The notes beneath the pieces were generated by a model. The model did no database searches, was not told the origin of the DNA, and was given only the letters and a program-made list of their open reading frames with translations. A program made the position numbers and the translations under genes. Source: Polytrichum commune (lineage: Eukaryota; Streptophyta; Polytrichopsida; Polytrichales; Polytrichaceae). Taken from it: a stretch of DNA of 64,000 nt. The stretch is taken from positions 35,141,501-35,205,500 of the forward strand of contig OX485805.1 of the NCBI GenBank assembly GCA_950295325.1. The letters run 5' to 3'. The stretch's first letter is position 1, and every line of letters begins with the position of its first letter. This document shows positions 12,550 through 24,500 of the stretch, piece by piece.

Positions 12550-13048
12550 GGGCGACTTCACACACGAGACTGAGGGCCCGTGCCCATTGCACTTCAAGCA
12601 CTCCCATTGGTGGAAAAGGTGGAGCCAGTCCAAGTTCGCTTCACACTACGCTTGAGGGACCAACGGAGTAAACGAATGCAAGATGGATGTAAAGCTTACA
12701 TGGAATCCTACATGGCATCAAATGGATCATGTTTCATGGTCACTTGGACTGTTTTCAAAAACCACCTCTTGAGGGTGGGCATAACTTAAAATCGGGAGAC
12801 CGTTGCACTCTGAAATCTTACAACTATTTATTTATCATATCTTATCATGTGCGAGGACCCCGCATGAATAGAAACTCATTGAAATAGCATTTGGTTGAGG
12901 GCCCAGTCACATATGACTGCACATCGCACTTGAGGGCCCGTGACCACATTACACGATTTTAGAAGTGACGTGGGACGGCATTTGGACACTTCTTTTGGGC
13001 TCTCATAAATCAATGGTCACAGCTCTTGGCTTGTGTGTGAAGTGCCCC
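12550..13048. mobile_element. Tourist/PIF-Harbinger-like MITE, 499 bp
   Basis: The left terminus GGGCGACTTCACACAC and right terminus GTGTGTGAAGTGCCCC form terminal inverted repeats. They are flanked by TTA on both sides (12547-12549 and 13049-13051), the target duplication typical of PIF/Harbinger elements. The copy at 30231-30729 is the same length and closely similar throughout. No transposase is encoded, so mobilisation would need one supplied from elsewhere. Confidence 0.85.
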
Positions 13049-13394
13049 TTAGTTTGTTTCATCCAACATAGATAGCATTCTGCATATGAAAACCAGCTTC
13101 CTAATAGTGATAGATAGACTCGGCTCATCTGTAAAATAATCTTTCACCACAACTATCGTCTTAGGTGTTCTATGCTTTCCCCAAAATTCTTATGCCAACT
13201 AAAGATTGTGTGAGATAAATGCACTTCAAGTCGTCCAGTTTCATCAATTTGACTTCTGGAGTCCCATTTGTGCATACAAAGTTTGACAGTAGACATTGAT
13301 GAGAAGCAGATTGAATCTGGTTCTCATCAAATTGGAAGGGCTAGAGCTACAGTATAGTACACTAACTGCGATATTGAAGTGTTATATGGTGTTT

Positions 13395-13650
13395 TATGTC
13401 ACCCGGGTAGTTTTTTGGATGACACTTCTTATGAATAAGTGAACAATTACTGTCATGGATGATGGATGAGTTCATCCATTGGCCAAAACCCTACCTTTTC
13501 TTGTCAGCAACTTGTGGTGAAACATTGTCATGGATGATTGAAATTTGGATGAAAAATCGCTTTGTAAGTGATAGTAATTGCAACACTGTAAATCTATACT
13601 CCCCCCAAAATTTTACAAGGAATGACAAATAATGTTGATCTATAACTAGT
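13395..13650. repeat. Dispersed repeat shared with 49270-49520
   Basis: Both copies share GACACTTCTTAT, CATGGATG(G/A)TTGAAA, AAGTGA(T/C)A(G/A)TA and ACAAGGAATGACAAATAATGTT in the same order. It is probably a MITE whose termini I could not define. Confidence 0.65.
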
Positions 13651-14097
13651 TGCCAGTTCTCCCTGTTCATTGGTGGGGCAAGTATCTTACAGTATTTGCT
13701 AGCAATAAATTGGTAGAAAATGCAGGACAACAGATCAAATATATAGATCATGTAAATTTTCCAATATAACCAAATATGCGCACACACGGGCTAACACATG
13801 TTTAGCCATAATTGATAAATCATAAGATGTCAGAAAGCGGAATAATACGATCATAATATCAACTGTAATTAGAAATCATCAGGAATCATAAGTATTTGAT
13901 ATCATCAACAAAGTATCACAAGCCAGTTGGGATTTCCACACCCCTCCTCATTATTTTGGAGATGCCACTCTAGGATCCAATCGTTACCAAGCCCGTACCA
14001 AGATGTTCCCAAGAGGAGCACGGTTACAATAACATCAATTACGCCATGACACAAATATATAGTCAAAACTACATTAAAAATTAAATTACATTTCAAA

Positions 14098-14131
14098 ATG
14101 TATGTATGTATGTATGTATGTATGTATGTAC
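14098..14131. repeat. (TATG)n microsatellite
   Basis: About eight uninterrupted ATGT/TATG units lie in otherwise unremarkable AT-rich DNA. Confidence 0.9.
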
Positions 14132-14609
14132 CACCAAAGTCATGAAATATGGGGAGTGTGGCCCTTTGTCATTTGAAAGCCTCAATCGCATTTACTGCAT
14201 TACACTGTTGATTAGGGACGGCGATTATCTGTAACATCAAAGGGGGGCCAACATCTTTAGAATCTCGGTTAGAACCTAGTTGTCGAGAATGTACATGTTA
14301 ACTTGCCAAGTTATGTTGAAACCCTCTCTCTCTCACTTACCCACAAGACCCGAGAGAAATAAAAATGAATAAATTGTTTTAATTGCTTCTAAATGCTTTT
14401 AAAGAATTTCATTTGGGCACATAATTTTTGTAGTGATCTAGAAAAGCCATTTTGCCGAGGTATCTATTCTTGGGGGACTATGAGGAAGCACACCATCACC
14501 CCTACTTGATGACCGTATCATGGTTTGATCATATAATCAAATATTAAACACATGTCATCATGCCATCAGTGTTAGTAGGTACCATGTACTCGCCTCCGCC
14601 ACTATCGCA

Positions 14610-15390
14610 AATTGGTTTAGGTTAAACACCTACTTGTGGGAAGACTCCTCGCATCCATTACCTAGGTTATAGGAATGGATGTAGAACCAGTAAGGTAGCT
14701 CAACCCTATTTCTAATACTTTTTCTTATCAACACACCTAAATTTAAGTGGCATGGTGCAGCTCCAAGAACGGATACCAAAAAGGCATGTGTTAAAAAAAA
14801 GATTGGAGTGCATGCTGAAAAGATGATAACCATTCTAGACTCAATAGTCAACATAGTTAGAGGGGAGGGGGAACACCTAAATGACCATTTAATGAGGATG
14901 AGAATCTCCACTTTGATAATGAATAAGACATTCATATGAGCTCCAAAAATTACGAGGAAGCAGCTACGATCTTGATGTGGGTTTGCCAACCATGCATCTT
15001 GTTCTAATCACGTGGTCCATGTCCTAGGAGAAGTGGGCTAGTCGAAGAAAGGAACCACACAACACCCATCTACCTTAGTTGTTGTAACCTAGCGAAGAGT
15101 AACTTCATAACATCATCTAGCTGAGTATGGAGGGCAGGGGCTGGGGCGAACCAACCAACCCGTACACCGGTTCCTTGGAGACAAGGGTTTAGGCATCCAA
15201 CAAAGGAACGACGAGTGTATGGGTTGCTTCACCCAAATCAAGGGCAGGCATGGGCCTGGAGTAAGTTACATACTATACAACAGTATAGCATGCTTATTCT
15301 CTCTTACCAGCAGATTCAACTTTATAAACTCGGGTGAAGCATTGTCATTGAATATGATTAGAATGAAACAGGTGAACGAGGTTGTGAACT
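14610..15390. other. Intergenic DNA with diverged copy of the 12010-12440 repeat
   Basis: The repeat copy occupies roughly 14760-15110. The remainder, 15110-15390, has no recognisable gene and lies just downstream of the PSY-like gene on the minus strand. Confidence 0.4.
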
Positions 15391-15396
15391 TGGTCC

Positions 15397-15675
15397 TCAC
15401 CAGTGGCCGCATTTGATGGACTTGTCATGCTTGTTGTTGGCGCAAGGCAGAGCGTAGTCCTCCGTTTGTGCCTCGACGAGCTCTCGCCCTCCTTCTCCGT
15501 TTGCTGCCAGCCTTCTCGTGCTCTTCAAGTCTCCAGCCTCGCCCACCACCTCCTGATCCTCCAGCAGCTTGCGCGGGTGATGCGTTGCGGGTGTTGTGGC
15601 CGCACTCTTCGCAGCGGCGGAGGAGGAGGACGAGACCAGGAGGCTGCATATTGCAAGCACGAGGAGGAGGCGGCG
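15397..15675 (-). CDS. PSY-type tyrosine-sulfated peptide precursor, last or only coding exon
   Basis: The minus-strand frame begins with a signal-peptide-like stretch (RRLLLVLAICSLLV, Ser/Ala-rich), then an acidic and basic propeptide. It ends with EDYALPCANNKHDKS before a TGA at 15397-15399. DYxxPxANxKHD (15424-15459) matches the core of PSY peptides, plant secreted signals sulfated on Tyr and perceived by LRR receptor kinases. The acidic residues before Tyr fit tyrosylprotein sulfotransferase preference. Oddities are no in-frame ATG (an in-frame TAG lies ~45 nt before the leader), a Cys inside the motif, Lys where PSY peptides have Pro after the Asp, and an extra KCGHW-type tail. Either an upstream exon supplies the start or this is a decaying paralogue. 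The overlapping plus-strand frame is treated as a shadow. Confidence 0.6.
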   Translation of the reverse strand, partial: RRLLLVLAICSLLVSSSSSAAAKSAATTPATHHPRKLLEDQEVVGEAGDLKSTRRLAANGEGGRELVEAQTEDYALPCANNKHDKSIKCGHW

Positions 15676-15699
15676 AGCCCGGTGGAGATCCCGGGGTGG

Positions 15700-17450
15700 C
15701 AGCTCCTATGTAATCAGCCAGAGTCACTGTGTCAATTTAAAGCTGAGGTTCAAATTATTAGAGTTTCTGATAACAAGAATACATTCTTATTACAAGAAAT
15801 ATTCCCTTTTTATACGATGTCATACTACATTTCCTTGTAACAAAATCTCAAGAGTTTTTTGGAGAGCTCAGGTTCTCGACGACGACCCCTGCATGAGAGA
15901 TTTTTTGTATTACAGGTTTTCAAGGTAGCTTTTGGAAGTCCCCAACATGTCTGATTTGCACACTTATGATGTTATAGGATTCCTCTCGATGTCCTCTTTT
16001 CACACATGTTGTAAGTTTTCTTATGTAATAACAAATCACAAACTCTTAGATGCATTAGAAGGGAATAATAAGCAGTTGTTCTAGAAAGATGAGCGGCCAC
16101 CCGGGGATGGCACTGGTGAAGTACCATGATGATGATGATGATGATGATGATGATCCCTTGCCTCTAGACCTGCTTCGGAAAATATGTTAGCATCATCAGG
16201 GGTCAATGTCTTTAGAACCTGGATTGGAGTTGCTAGATTATTTTTTAAGCATAAGCACTATATTAAAGGTGATGTAGTAACATAAGCATTCTTAAGGCTA
16301 CAGATTCTTACCTAACATTCTTAACTAGTGTCTATTCTAGTTATTTTCTAACCGGTGGATATCAAAGAAGTTTTAGCTAAATCGGATAACCTAAGAGTGA
16401 CCCCATCCTTGTCATTTCAACGTTAATAGATGCGAGAACGCATTGTACTGATCGAAGATAGGCAACAATGGGGGTACGAGTGACTGATGAGAGTTTGCCA
16501 CCCGATTATGCTTGGCATTCAGACTAGATATTGCACGCAAGGGGCCTTGCTACGGGCTATAGCAAGAAGGAAAAATGTCTACGGTTTCAAACGTAGCGAT
16601 GACTATATCACAAATAGCATTTTACAGTGTATAATCGATGTGTGTGTCCAATGAACATGACACGTCAACGACATTCGAGATGGCCAGCACTACATGCACA
16701 TAATCAAGGACCTTGGTTCTTGAAAATGCATTCTTGAAGCTACGGTAGAAAGAGAGCCAACTTCTTACACATGCTCAAGAATACTATGAAGGAGCTGTGT
16801 GAATTTTCTCAGAGCTGAAAATATAAATATACCTAAGGATTCTGGATGGTGGCCACCACTCGATCAGAAAAAACGATGCTTCTAAAAAGAACGGCACTTG
16901 AAAGTGTAAATCTTTTCTAATTCAGAATGGCAGCAATGGAAAACCTCACAACGCCCTCGGCATGCTTTCAAATTGAAACATGTTGCTGCTCCTGTAGGTG
17001 ATTTAATAACAACAAATCATGAGTATACTAGAAACATAATAATAGTTCTAGTTTAGAAACAGCTGTTGCTAAAGGGGATGATCAGAGTTAGCACCCGGGG
17101 GGGCCGTCGATCGAAACAGCAGGTCGTGATGATCCAGGTCCTTGCTCTGACGATGATGAGCTTGTGGTAATTGATCGCCCCAGTTCCGTGTATTTGAACT
17201 CCTTTGCATAAGCGTCGTCACGCTGCAGCTGAGACTTACATGACTCCTCATTCAATTCGAATCCAATTCGACGCCTACCGTAGCGTAAATCCTTCGCCTG
17301 TGTGCTTGCTTTCACAATGTTTCCGTGCCGGCTGACATCAGCAGACCGGGATTGGCAAGAGCTCTAATCGCGTGCCGCAGGTCACGTGATCCACATCAGC
17401 GCTGCTGAAAATCCATAAGTTCGTGCAACTTTCCCTCTCTTCACTGGACA
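15700..17450. other. Intergenic DNA; (GAT)n microsatellite at 16128-16153
   Basis: A run of about nine GAT units lies at 16128-16153. An upstream exon of the PSY-like gene could lie in the first part of this stretch, but I cannot point to one. No other coding or structural signal was found. Confidence 0.4.
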
Positions 17451-17454
17451 TGAA

Positions 17455-17677
17455 CAGTGCCCGGGGAGATTTTTGGGCATAACTGGCCAATATCCTAGTG
17501 GTTTCCAAGTCCAACCGGTTACATGTTGACATCTTTCGGTTTTTCTTAATTGAATTGCGGAATATTCTATAACTTCCTTAAAAATGATCGGAAATTTTAC
17601 TAGAGTCTTCAACTTCAACCTGTTATTTCTCAAACTCAACCAGTTCGTCTGTAACTAAGCAGCTGATTCTCCCCATT
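17455..17677 (-). repeat. CCGGTT-rich repeat family A, reverse copy
   Basis: It contains the ordered landmarks TTTTTGGGCATAA, CAAGTCCAACCGGTTACATGTTGAC, TATTCTATAA, CTTCAACTTCAACC and TTCTCCCC. The same order occurs at 30945-31171 (same orientation) and, reversed, at 31336-31559 and 33611-34160. It is non-coding and its termini look like CAGTG...TTCTCCCC. Confidence 0.75.
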
Positions 17678-17770
17678 CATTGAACACGAATTCCTTCAAT
17701 GCTTGTACTGCACTAAGTTTATCATTTTATTCTCTTGGTCCAATTGGGCATGCACTCTGTTGATTAACTA

Positions 17771-17991
17771 CACTGATTATCCCAACAATTACTGTGTGTT
17801 ACTATTCAGAGTTATGCAGTGTTGTAACTGTTTATTGAGAATGCAATATGTTACCAACCAAAGTCATTTATGTTCTATAATGTCCGAACAACCTATTAAA
17901 CATTTGTTAGTAAAAATTGAAACTCCTGCATAAGACATTCTTGCACTGCATAACTCCAAATAGTGACATGCACTAATTGGGATAATCAGTG
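17771..17991. mobile_element. TA-flanked MITE with ~50-bp inverted repeats (family B)
   Basis: The left end CACTGATTATCCCA and right end TGGGATAATCAGTG (with small differences further in) are inverted repeats of roughly 50 bp, ending at a GAGTTATGCAGTG block. They are flanked by TA at 17769-17770 and 17992-17993. Related copies occur at 32202, 45935-46121 and 48741-48907. The TA flank suggests Tc1/mariner-type MITEs, while the CACT end could also suggest CACTA elements. Confidence 0.75.
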
Positions 17992-17999
17992 TACTAAGG

Positions 18000-19016
18000 C
18001 TCATCATAATTCATGGTTTTTTACCGTCAGCGATTGCACTCATGTGTTACTGCATCAATCCTCCCAGAATGTTTCCGGCCTTGTAACCAGTTCTTCCATG
18101 CCCATTTGGCACCTTGCTGTCCCTCATGATGTGATCTAATTTTTCAGCTGCCAGGCTCACATATCATCAAGAAGTTCTAAATCTCATGTGTGACGACTCC
18201 CAGCGATTAGATTTGATGTGATCAAAGATGTCAAACGCGGGATGCAAAGTATTCACACGAACGAAACAGCAGGTGGTCGATTTGTTAAGTCCATAATATG
18301 TACGATCGTTTCAGAACCATATGCCTGTTTGATTTGATACCTTGCGGATTTTGCACCCAGGGTGGTAACCCACACAAAATAAATTTTAACAAGTAATCCA
18401 TCCATATTATCTTTGTACATTCATAGTAAAGAACAATTTTACAGACTTTAGAATGGAGTGATGTAGTGCACATTGAGACCGTCCATAATACGGAATAATT
18501 TTTTGACTTGAACATGTCTATGTACTATAATACATGAATAATTTGAAAATTATGTGGACTTTCTCTTGGACAAGGGGGCGGGCTAGTCCATAATCTGGTC
18601 TCCATCATACCTAATTATAATTTAAATAATCTACAAAAAAATTGAAGATAGTATAGATTATTTTGTCTTGTAAGCCCTAACCCTAACTCTCTTCCCGACT
18701 TCTCTCCATGGCTTCGCTCCTGCTTCTCTTCTAAAACTCTTCAACTCCTCTTCAATGGTTGAAAGTTATAGATTATTTGAAACATGATCTAGATTATATG
18801 TATGATTATGTGTACGTAATCTATGCCTTTGCAAAAAATTCGAACAAGCCCCCTGTAATTAATTGTTTGAGTTGCCGCCTCCATTACACTTTTATACAAT
18901 TGCCTTGCACCGCGAATATTATTCGGACACGAGCACGAGCCTGTGTTGGATTCGCTTTCTGATGCTATACTATCAATCCCAGCATAGCTTAGGGCCTTGC
19001 CGCACTTGCCGCACTT
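18000..19016. other. AT-rich intergenic DNA
   Basis: No gene or clear repeat structure was found. Short frames here lack similarity to known families. Confidence 0.4.
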
Positions 19017-19063
19017 GCCGGTTACAGAACCGGAATGGATCTATAACCGGTTCTGTAACCGGC
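19017..19063. repeat. Perfect 17-bp inverted repeat, 13-nt spacer
   Basis: GCCGGTTACAGAACCGG at 19017-19033 is the exact reverse complement of 19047-19063. The arms contain CCGGTT, the motif that also characterises repeat family A. It could form a stable hairpin. No protein-coding context is evident. Confidence 0.85.
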
Positions 19064-19890
19064 ACCTTTGCAGGCCGGAAACTGGGGGCTCCGTGAAGAA
19101 GACTTGGAACCGACATCACTTGTAGTGAGCCGCACATACAACGAGAGAGTTGTACGCTGTAGCACGGATTTCAACTGGAAATGATCCAATCCACCGAAGT
19201 ATCATCCGTTCATCGTCGCCTGTAGATGCATACTCTAGCATGAGTTTTCTTCAGCTTCTTCCTACGGATTCCCCTCCCCTGCCTGCATGGAATTGGTGGA
19301 ATTGGTAGCTCTTGTGAGGACGGGGAGTGGGAGTTGAACGGACAAGCTGGGAGTGAGACGGTAGCTTTGGATTAGAGCTCTTGCCAGCACATTGCATACT
19401 GGAGCAAGTACAAAACTTATGCGCAATCTAGACAAAATTCTCACAACTTCCTTTCACTACCAGAATTTAACATAGGAGGGAACTTTAGGTAATGGAAAAT
19501 CTGAGTTAGACTTGAAGCTGTTTTCAGCTGTAGAATTGTACATTAAAAGCTCAGGATTGTCTTCTGCGATGTGTTTGAGTGATGTTTGTACTCGGACGTT
19601 GGCAAAGTAGATGTCGAGCTAGGGTTTGGCAGACAAAGATTGGTGTGCTTTTTTGGGGGCAGTGTGCAAATCGCAAACCATTGATAGGTTGGTTGTTGTT
19701 AAGAGTAGGAGATTTAGGAATGTGGAAACTTGTTTAACTAATTCGGTCTATGAGACTTGTTGCAACCTGCAAACAACCCAAGCGGCCTTATTCACGGCGC
19801 AACAGCTGGGCATCGACTTCTTCCATGATGGCCAATCCAAAAACCTAGTACAAGAGGTGGGCACTTAAGTACCGACGCGCCACACTTTAG

Positions 19891-20080
19891 TTTAAGCCCG
19901 AGTGGGTGAGCATTATAGACGACACCCAAGAAGGGTCCTACCAGTGGGCTATCGTGAACTATCTTCTTGATCAGCTTGGAAAACCCCTTGATAAAACAAT
20001 GGGTGTTGCGGATCTTGGAGGAGGCTCAGTTTAAATGGCGTATGCAATATCTGATGAGGATCAAGAGCTCCTAAACCAGG
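19891..20080 (+). pseudogene. Apyrase (GDA1/CD39 NTPDase) pseudogene fragment
   Basis: The frame reads [10 protein letters not shown], then [15 protein letters not shown] and [11 protein letters not shown], a TAA stop at 20032-20034, then MAYAISDED. These correspond to apyrase conserved regions 3 and 4 (GTQEGAYxW and the phosphate-binding DLGGGSxQ), with the conserved Gln codon replaced by the stop. Upstream and downstream apyrase regions were not found, and other stops interrupt the frame. Functional members hydrolyse extracellular or Golgi nucleoside tri- and diphosphates. This copy is clearly dead. No intron interrupts the preserved stretch. Confidence 0.7.
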
Positions 20081-21579
20081 AAAGGACATGCAAAACCCAA
20101 TGAAGCAACGAACGTCGAAATTGTAGTCACAAATGTGTTCTTGAAGATTGCAGAAGGGAAGGAAGAGGTAAAACAGGAGGATTCTTGATCTTCATCGGCA
20201 GTGATGTTCACCATTTTCTGTCGATCCCGACCTGCAATCATCCCCGTCTCACCGCAGCTCAACTGGCACTTTTGAAGGGTCGCTCAAACCCTCTTGGTTC
20301 CCGTTAAGAGTGCCAAACAATCCTCCAACACAGTCACCGGGAGCCCGTGACAGGGAATTCAGGTGCGGCACCTGTTGTGCCCAAACTGGCGGCTAAAGAG
20401 CAGTTTCAGTTACGGGACCGGCCCTTAGTTCTGAAGGAAATGGAACAGAATTTCTTTGCTAAATCCGGTTTGGCTCTTTCATACTTGAATGTCGACAGTC
20501 TCCATAAAGTAGAAAATTTGTCATTTATTTTAGAGCAAAAAATCATAAAACTTTGACAAAATTGAGAATGGCATGTTCATTAAGTTGATGCAACTGATTA
20601 GTGATTTGATGTATTCAGAGGAATAAATGCATGATATTGTGTAACCAGCCACCTCGTGTGAAAAGTGTATGTCCTCTTTGCAGCACATAAGACCACCAAC
20701 CATTGTCACTTAGCATCAGGTATGAACAAAGTAATATGCAATGACACATAACTGTCAAGATCGCAATTTAGCGTACATGCAAAAACCACAGCTATCATCA
20801 TATGAACTTATAACACAGGGACTAACAACGAAGTGACTTGAGGATGCCAGAGCCAGGGAGGAGCACTTCATTATGAATTCATCTGGTTGAGCAGGCTTTA
20901 GTTCATTAATACATACTGAAACACAAACCATCCACCCACTGAGACATTCCCGCCAAAGAATTCAATTGCAAAAAATATATTCGTTTGGACATTAGTCAGC
21001 TTCAATGGGCCAAAGGCTAAAAGGACCACACAGGCTCTGATTACCAGAGCGTGTTATTTTCTGCCATTTCTGTTGGTACATACATAATCCAAATGATTTG
21101 ACCCATTCTACCCATCCCAAATTTTTCCAAAAGCTGTCTGAAACTTTCAACCTACAGTTTAGTCCACAAATTTGATCTATCCGGATCCTGGGTTTGGCTA
21201 AATCTACCCAACAAAGATAAGAAAAATGCAGCTCACCACCCCGCACTTGCATCCTCTCTTTTCATGGAGACCTATGCGTGGTCCTCCAAACTTTTTTGCT
21301 AACCTTAGTATTCTGACCCCAACACACAACAAGCAGATTTCTGCTTTACAGATAAGGGGTTTTACTATTGCATGTCACTCGCTTAGCCTAGGTAATCACC
21401 CCCTCAGGTGATTGGTGGGTGCCATCAATCCCGTTAGGCTACCGACAATAAATGTGACAGAATTCACCTAGCTGTCTATAGCAACCATCTATGCAACATA
21501 GACAGCACAGGTTACGCATGAAGGCTCAAACTGCATAGGTCGGGAAAAAGAACAGACAGTAAAATTGATGTGTGCAAAT
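20081..21579. other. 3' flank of TBCCD1; no other gene recognised
   Basis: The first part continues past the apyrase fragment. A plus-strand frame at 20347-20556 reads plausibly (GAAPVVPKLAAKEQF...) but I do not recognise it. The part near 21579 probably contains the TBCCD1 3' UTR. Confidence 0.35.
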
Positions 21580-24500
21580 CTACTCCATGCTCTTCACTTC
21601 TGAGTCCTGTGTTTGCAGATCATAAGTTTGGCGGATGTTACCAGACGCTGCAGAGCATCAGCTACACAATAAGTACCAGAACTGCATCACAGAAAGAGAG
21701 AGAAAGAACATTTAAAGGGGGAAGAGGTGTACCTTGTAGCCATTCACGGAAATGGGCATGAATAGCTGTCATAAGTTCACGCTTCTTGCCATCCTCTAGA
21801 GCAGCAGTCTTCAAACTTTGCCTCAAGTTTTCAGCTGCCTTACACTGCGCAACAAAACGGAATCAGTCACTGCACATATAGCAAAAAGAATTAGCAGAAC
21901 AAATACACTCATTGAGATAGGTCAGAAGCCTCTTCTGAATGAAATTCCCATCATTTAGGGGACTCAACTTCCTATTCAAGCTCTTAGAATATGATCGAAG
22001 ACAGACATTTCCTTGCAAGAAACTGTAGCTATGAAGTAGAGGAAGGAGCAATTCCTCACCCTGTGTTGTTGTGCCAGAAGATATGGCTTAGGCAATAAAA
22101 AGGGATTTGCCCGTGTAAGAAGTTGCTGCTCTGAGTCCACTTCACTCCATCTAGGAACCTGTTAACACGAAAAGAACCAGCATGAGTCTGATCTGCTGAG
22201 AAGATCCTGGACCTGCTCAGAAGTGCTATTCAGCAACAAATTGTAATGCAACAGTGGCAAAAGTGCGACAGGCACACACTAGGCAGATGCTTATATTCAG
22301 CTAATTCGGAGGACATAACATTGAGAGCAATGCCATAGTTGCTAGTGGAACTATAAAACTACTGGAAAACTTGTTTACAAGCTAGACTTATATCAAAGGA
22401 TATATAATTTATACTCTACCTCACCAAAAAAGTATCACGAATCTCAAGTAAAGGAATGGGAATGGTGACTCGTATCATATTATTGCAATTCTCATAGAGA
22501 CTGCCATTCTAATGTCTTCTCTTCAAAACTATTCACAACTTTTCACAGTGAGAGAAACAGACTGTCCTTTTGCAATACACAAAATGTTAATGAATACAAA
22601 CCGTGAATGTTAAGAACTTCTCTGGCTGGAGGTGTACAGCACCGTCAGCTTGGGTGTCTGGAGCACCAACAGGATGAATATAGGCATCATGCAAATCCAC
22701 CATTCCCAATGTAAGGATCCGATCCCATCTATTCACAGTTGCATCTACACCCACTTGTGCTAGGTGAGCTTCCAATTTTGGATAGAAAGTATTGTATGGT
22801 GCCACCTGCTCCAAGAAAACCAAATCACATATTAAAACAGGTTTAGTACATGTACAATTCTCCTAAATTTCACAGATACAACGGTCTTGATTACAAAGCA
22901 CTCAGGTTTTAAATAAGCGGATATACCTGAAGGTTGTGATTGTCACCAGTAAGCAGTGGCCTCTGATTAACTCCAAGATAAAATACACACTCTCGGCAGT
23001 TTGCAATACAGATGCGAGCAGTTGGAACAATTAGCTGCACCCTCTCACAGTGCTCCACTCGAACCGTCTGTATGAGCACAACTTATTGAATGGAAGAAGT
23101 AGAGAATTTGAGGAAAGGGCAATCACCATTCTATTGCCACTGATGACACAGACTGTGATGTATCATTACAACATGCCCGTGCCATTGAGTACATAGTGGC
23201 CACTCTTAGAATTACATTAAATTTGTTTGAAAATCCCTGATGATATGGAAAATCTCCAACTCTGAACATTAGAACCTGAACATAAATTTAATCATCACAT
23301 GATAGAACTCTCCAGGCTGGCGAGACACCACCAAATCAAATTTAAAGTCTAGAAAAACCAAAAAAAAATACTTATAAGAACTAGAACAAATGGTACTTTT
23401 TCGGAAATTCCTGTCCTAAAAGTAGAAGAATTTGAACAACTCTCCAACACTGGATCCAGAAAATACAAACGATTGTAGTGCACCCAGGTCATCAAGCTCT
23501 TTCTGATAGTAACATGAGTGAGGCCATCAGGCCAGTGGTTTCTAACAAACATAAAAACAAAAGAACAGCAACCGCAATAGATACATCTTCATTTAAGCAT
23601 CGGCTTCAAGAAGTGAGATCACAAGAAACCCTAAGGAACAAGCAAATATGAATCCCCTCATATTCTAACTTTGGAACGTAGACTCTTTGTGTAATGTACA
23701 TAGTAGTTTACCTTCCCAACAGCTCCTAGGACGATAATAGAGTCCGAACATCCGAACACAGAAACATATTTCAGAGGTGCAAGAACATATACCACTGAAT
23801 CATGGCAATGTGACACCTGGAAACAAGTATCAGTTCGTTAGTATTTAACAAGTCTTGAGCTTCTGTGCAAGTGGGACATATCCTAGAGCTCCTATCGAAA
23901 CAAAATATAGACATTATTCAAAGCAACCCACAAAGTAGAAGAGTCCTACCTTTACAGAACCACCCTTGATGTCATTTTCCCCTTTCAATACGGAACCCCG
24001 CGTCACCCCATCCACAAATGTCAAACCCTCTGGGCGCCAATCTTTTGACAGGTGCAATATACCATTTGGGATTATAATTGTCTGGGTTTGGGGCGTCACA
24101 CCAACTGTGCATGTTGTGGCATCAGCCATTGTCACATCTGCAACCTCTGATGATAAGCTTTCTGCAATGCCATTTTCTAAGGGGCCATTGTCCTTCACCC
24201 CTGACTTCTCATCCTTAGCTGATGGGAGCTCACGCAAATTTTCTGATGCAGCACATACATGTTGCAACACCCACTCTAAAACTTGTGCCACAGGGACAGG
24301 AGCAGCAGGCATATCAGGGTCTGAGTTGGCAAAGAAGGGGGCTGCCTGACTCAAGGGTAATGACTCCAGTTCAGCATTTTTTGCTTTGAGGAGAAGCCCT
24401 AGATGCTCAAACTGTTCTGCTGTAATAACCTGATTATTCAGAATAGCATCTCTTAGCTCAATGTACACGACAGATACCATGTTTCCTTGCAGCAATGACT

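Noticed and set aside
15403-15928. Plus-strand frames opposite the PSY-like frame
   Set aside because: They are antisense shadows of a GC-rich coding stretch without domain similarity.
20347-20556. 69-codon frame after the apyrase relic
   Set aside because: It reads plausibly but matches no family I know and has no splice context.
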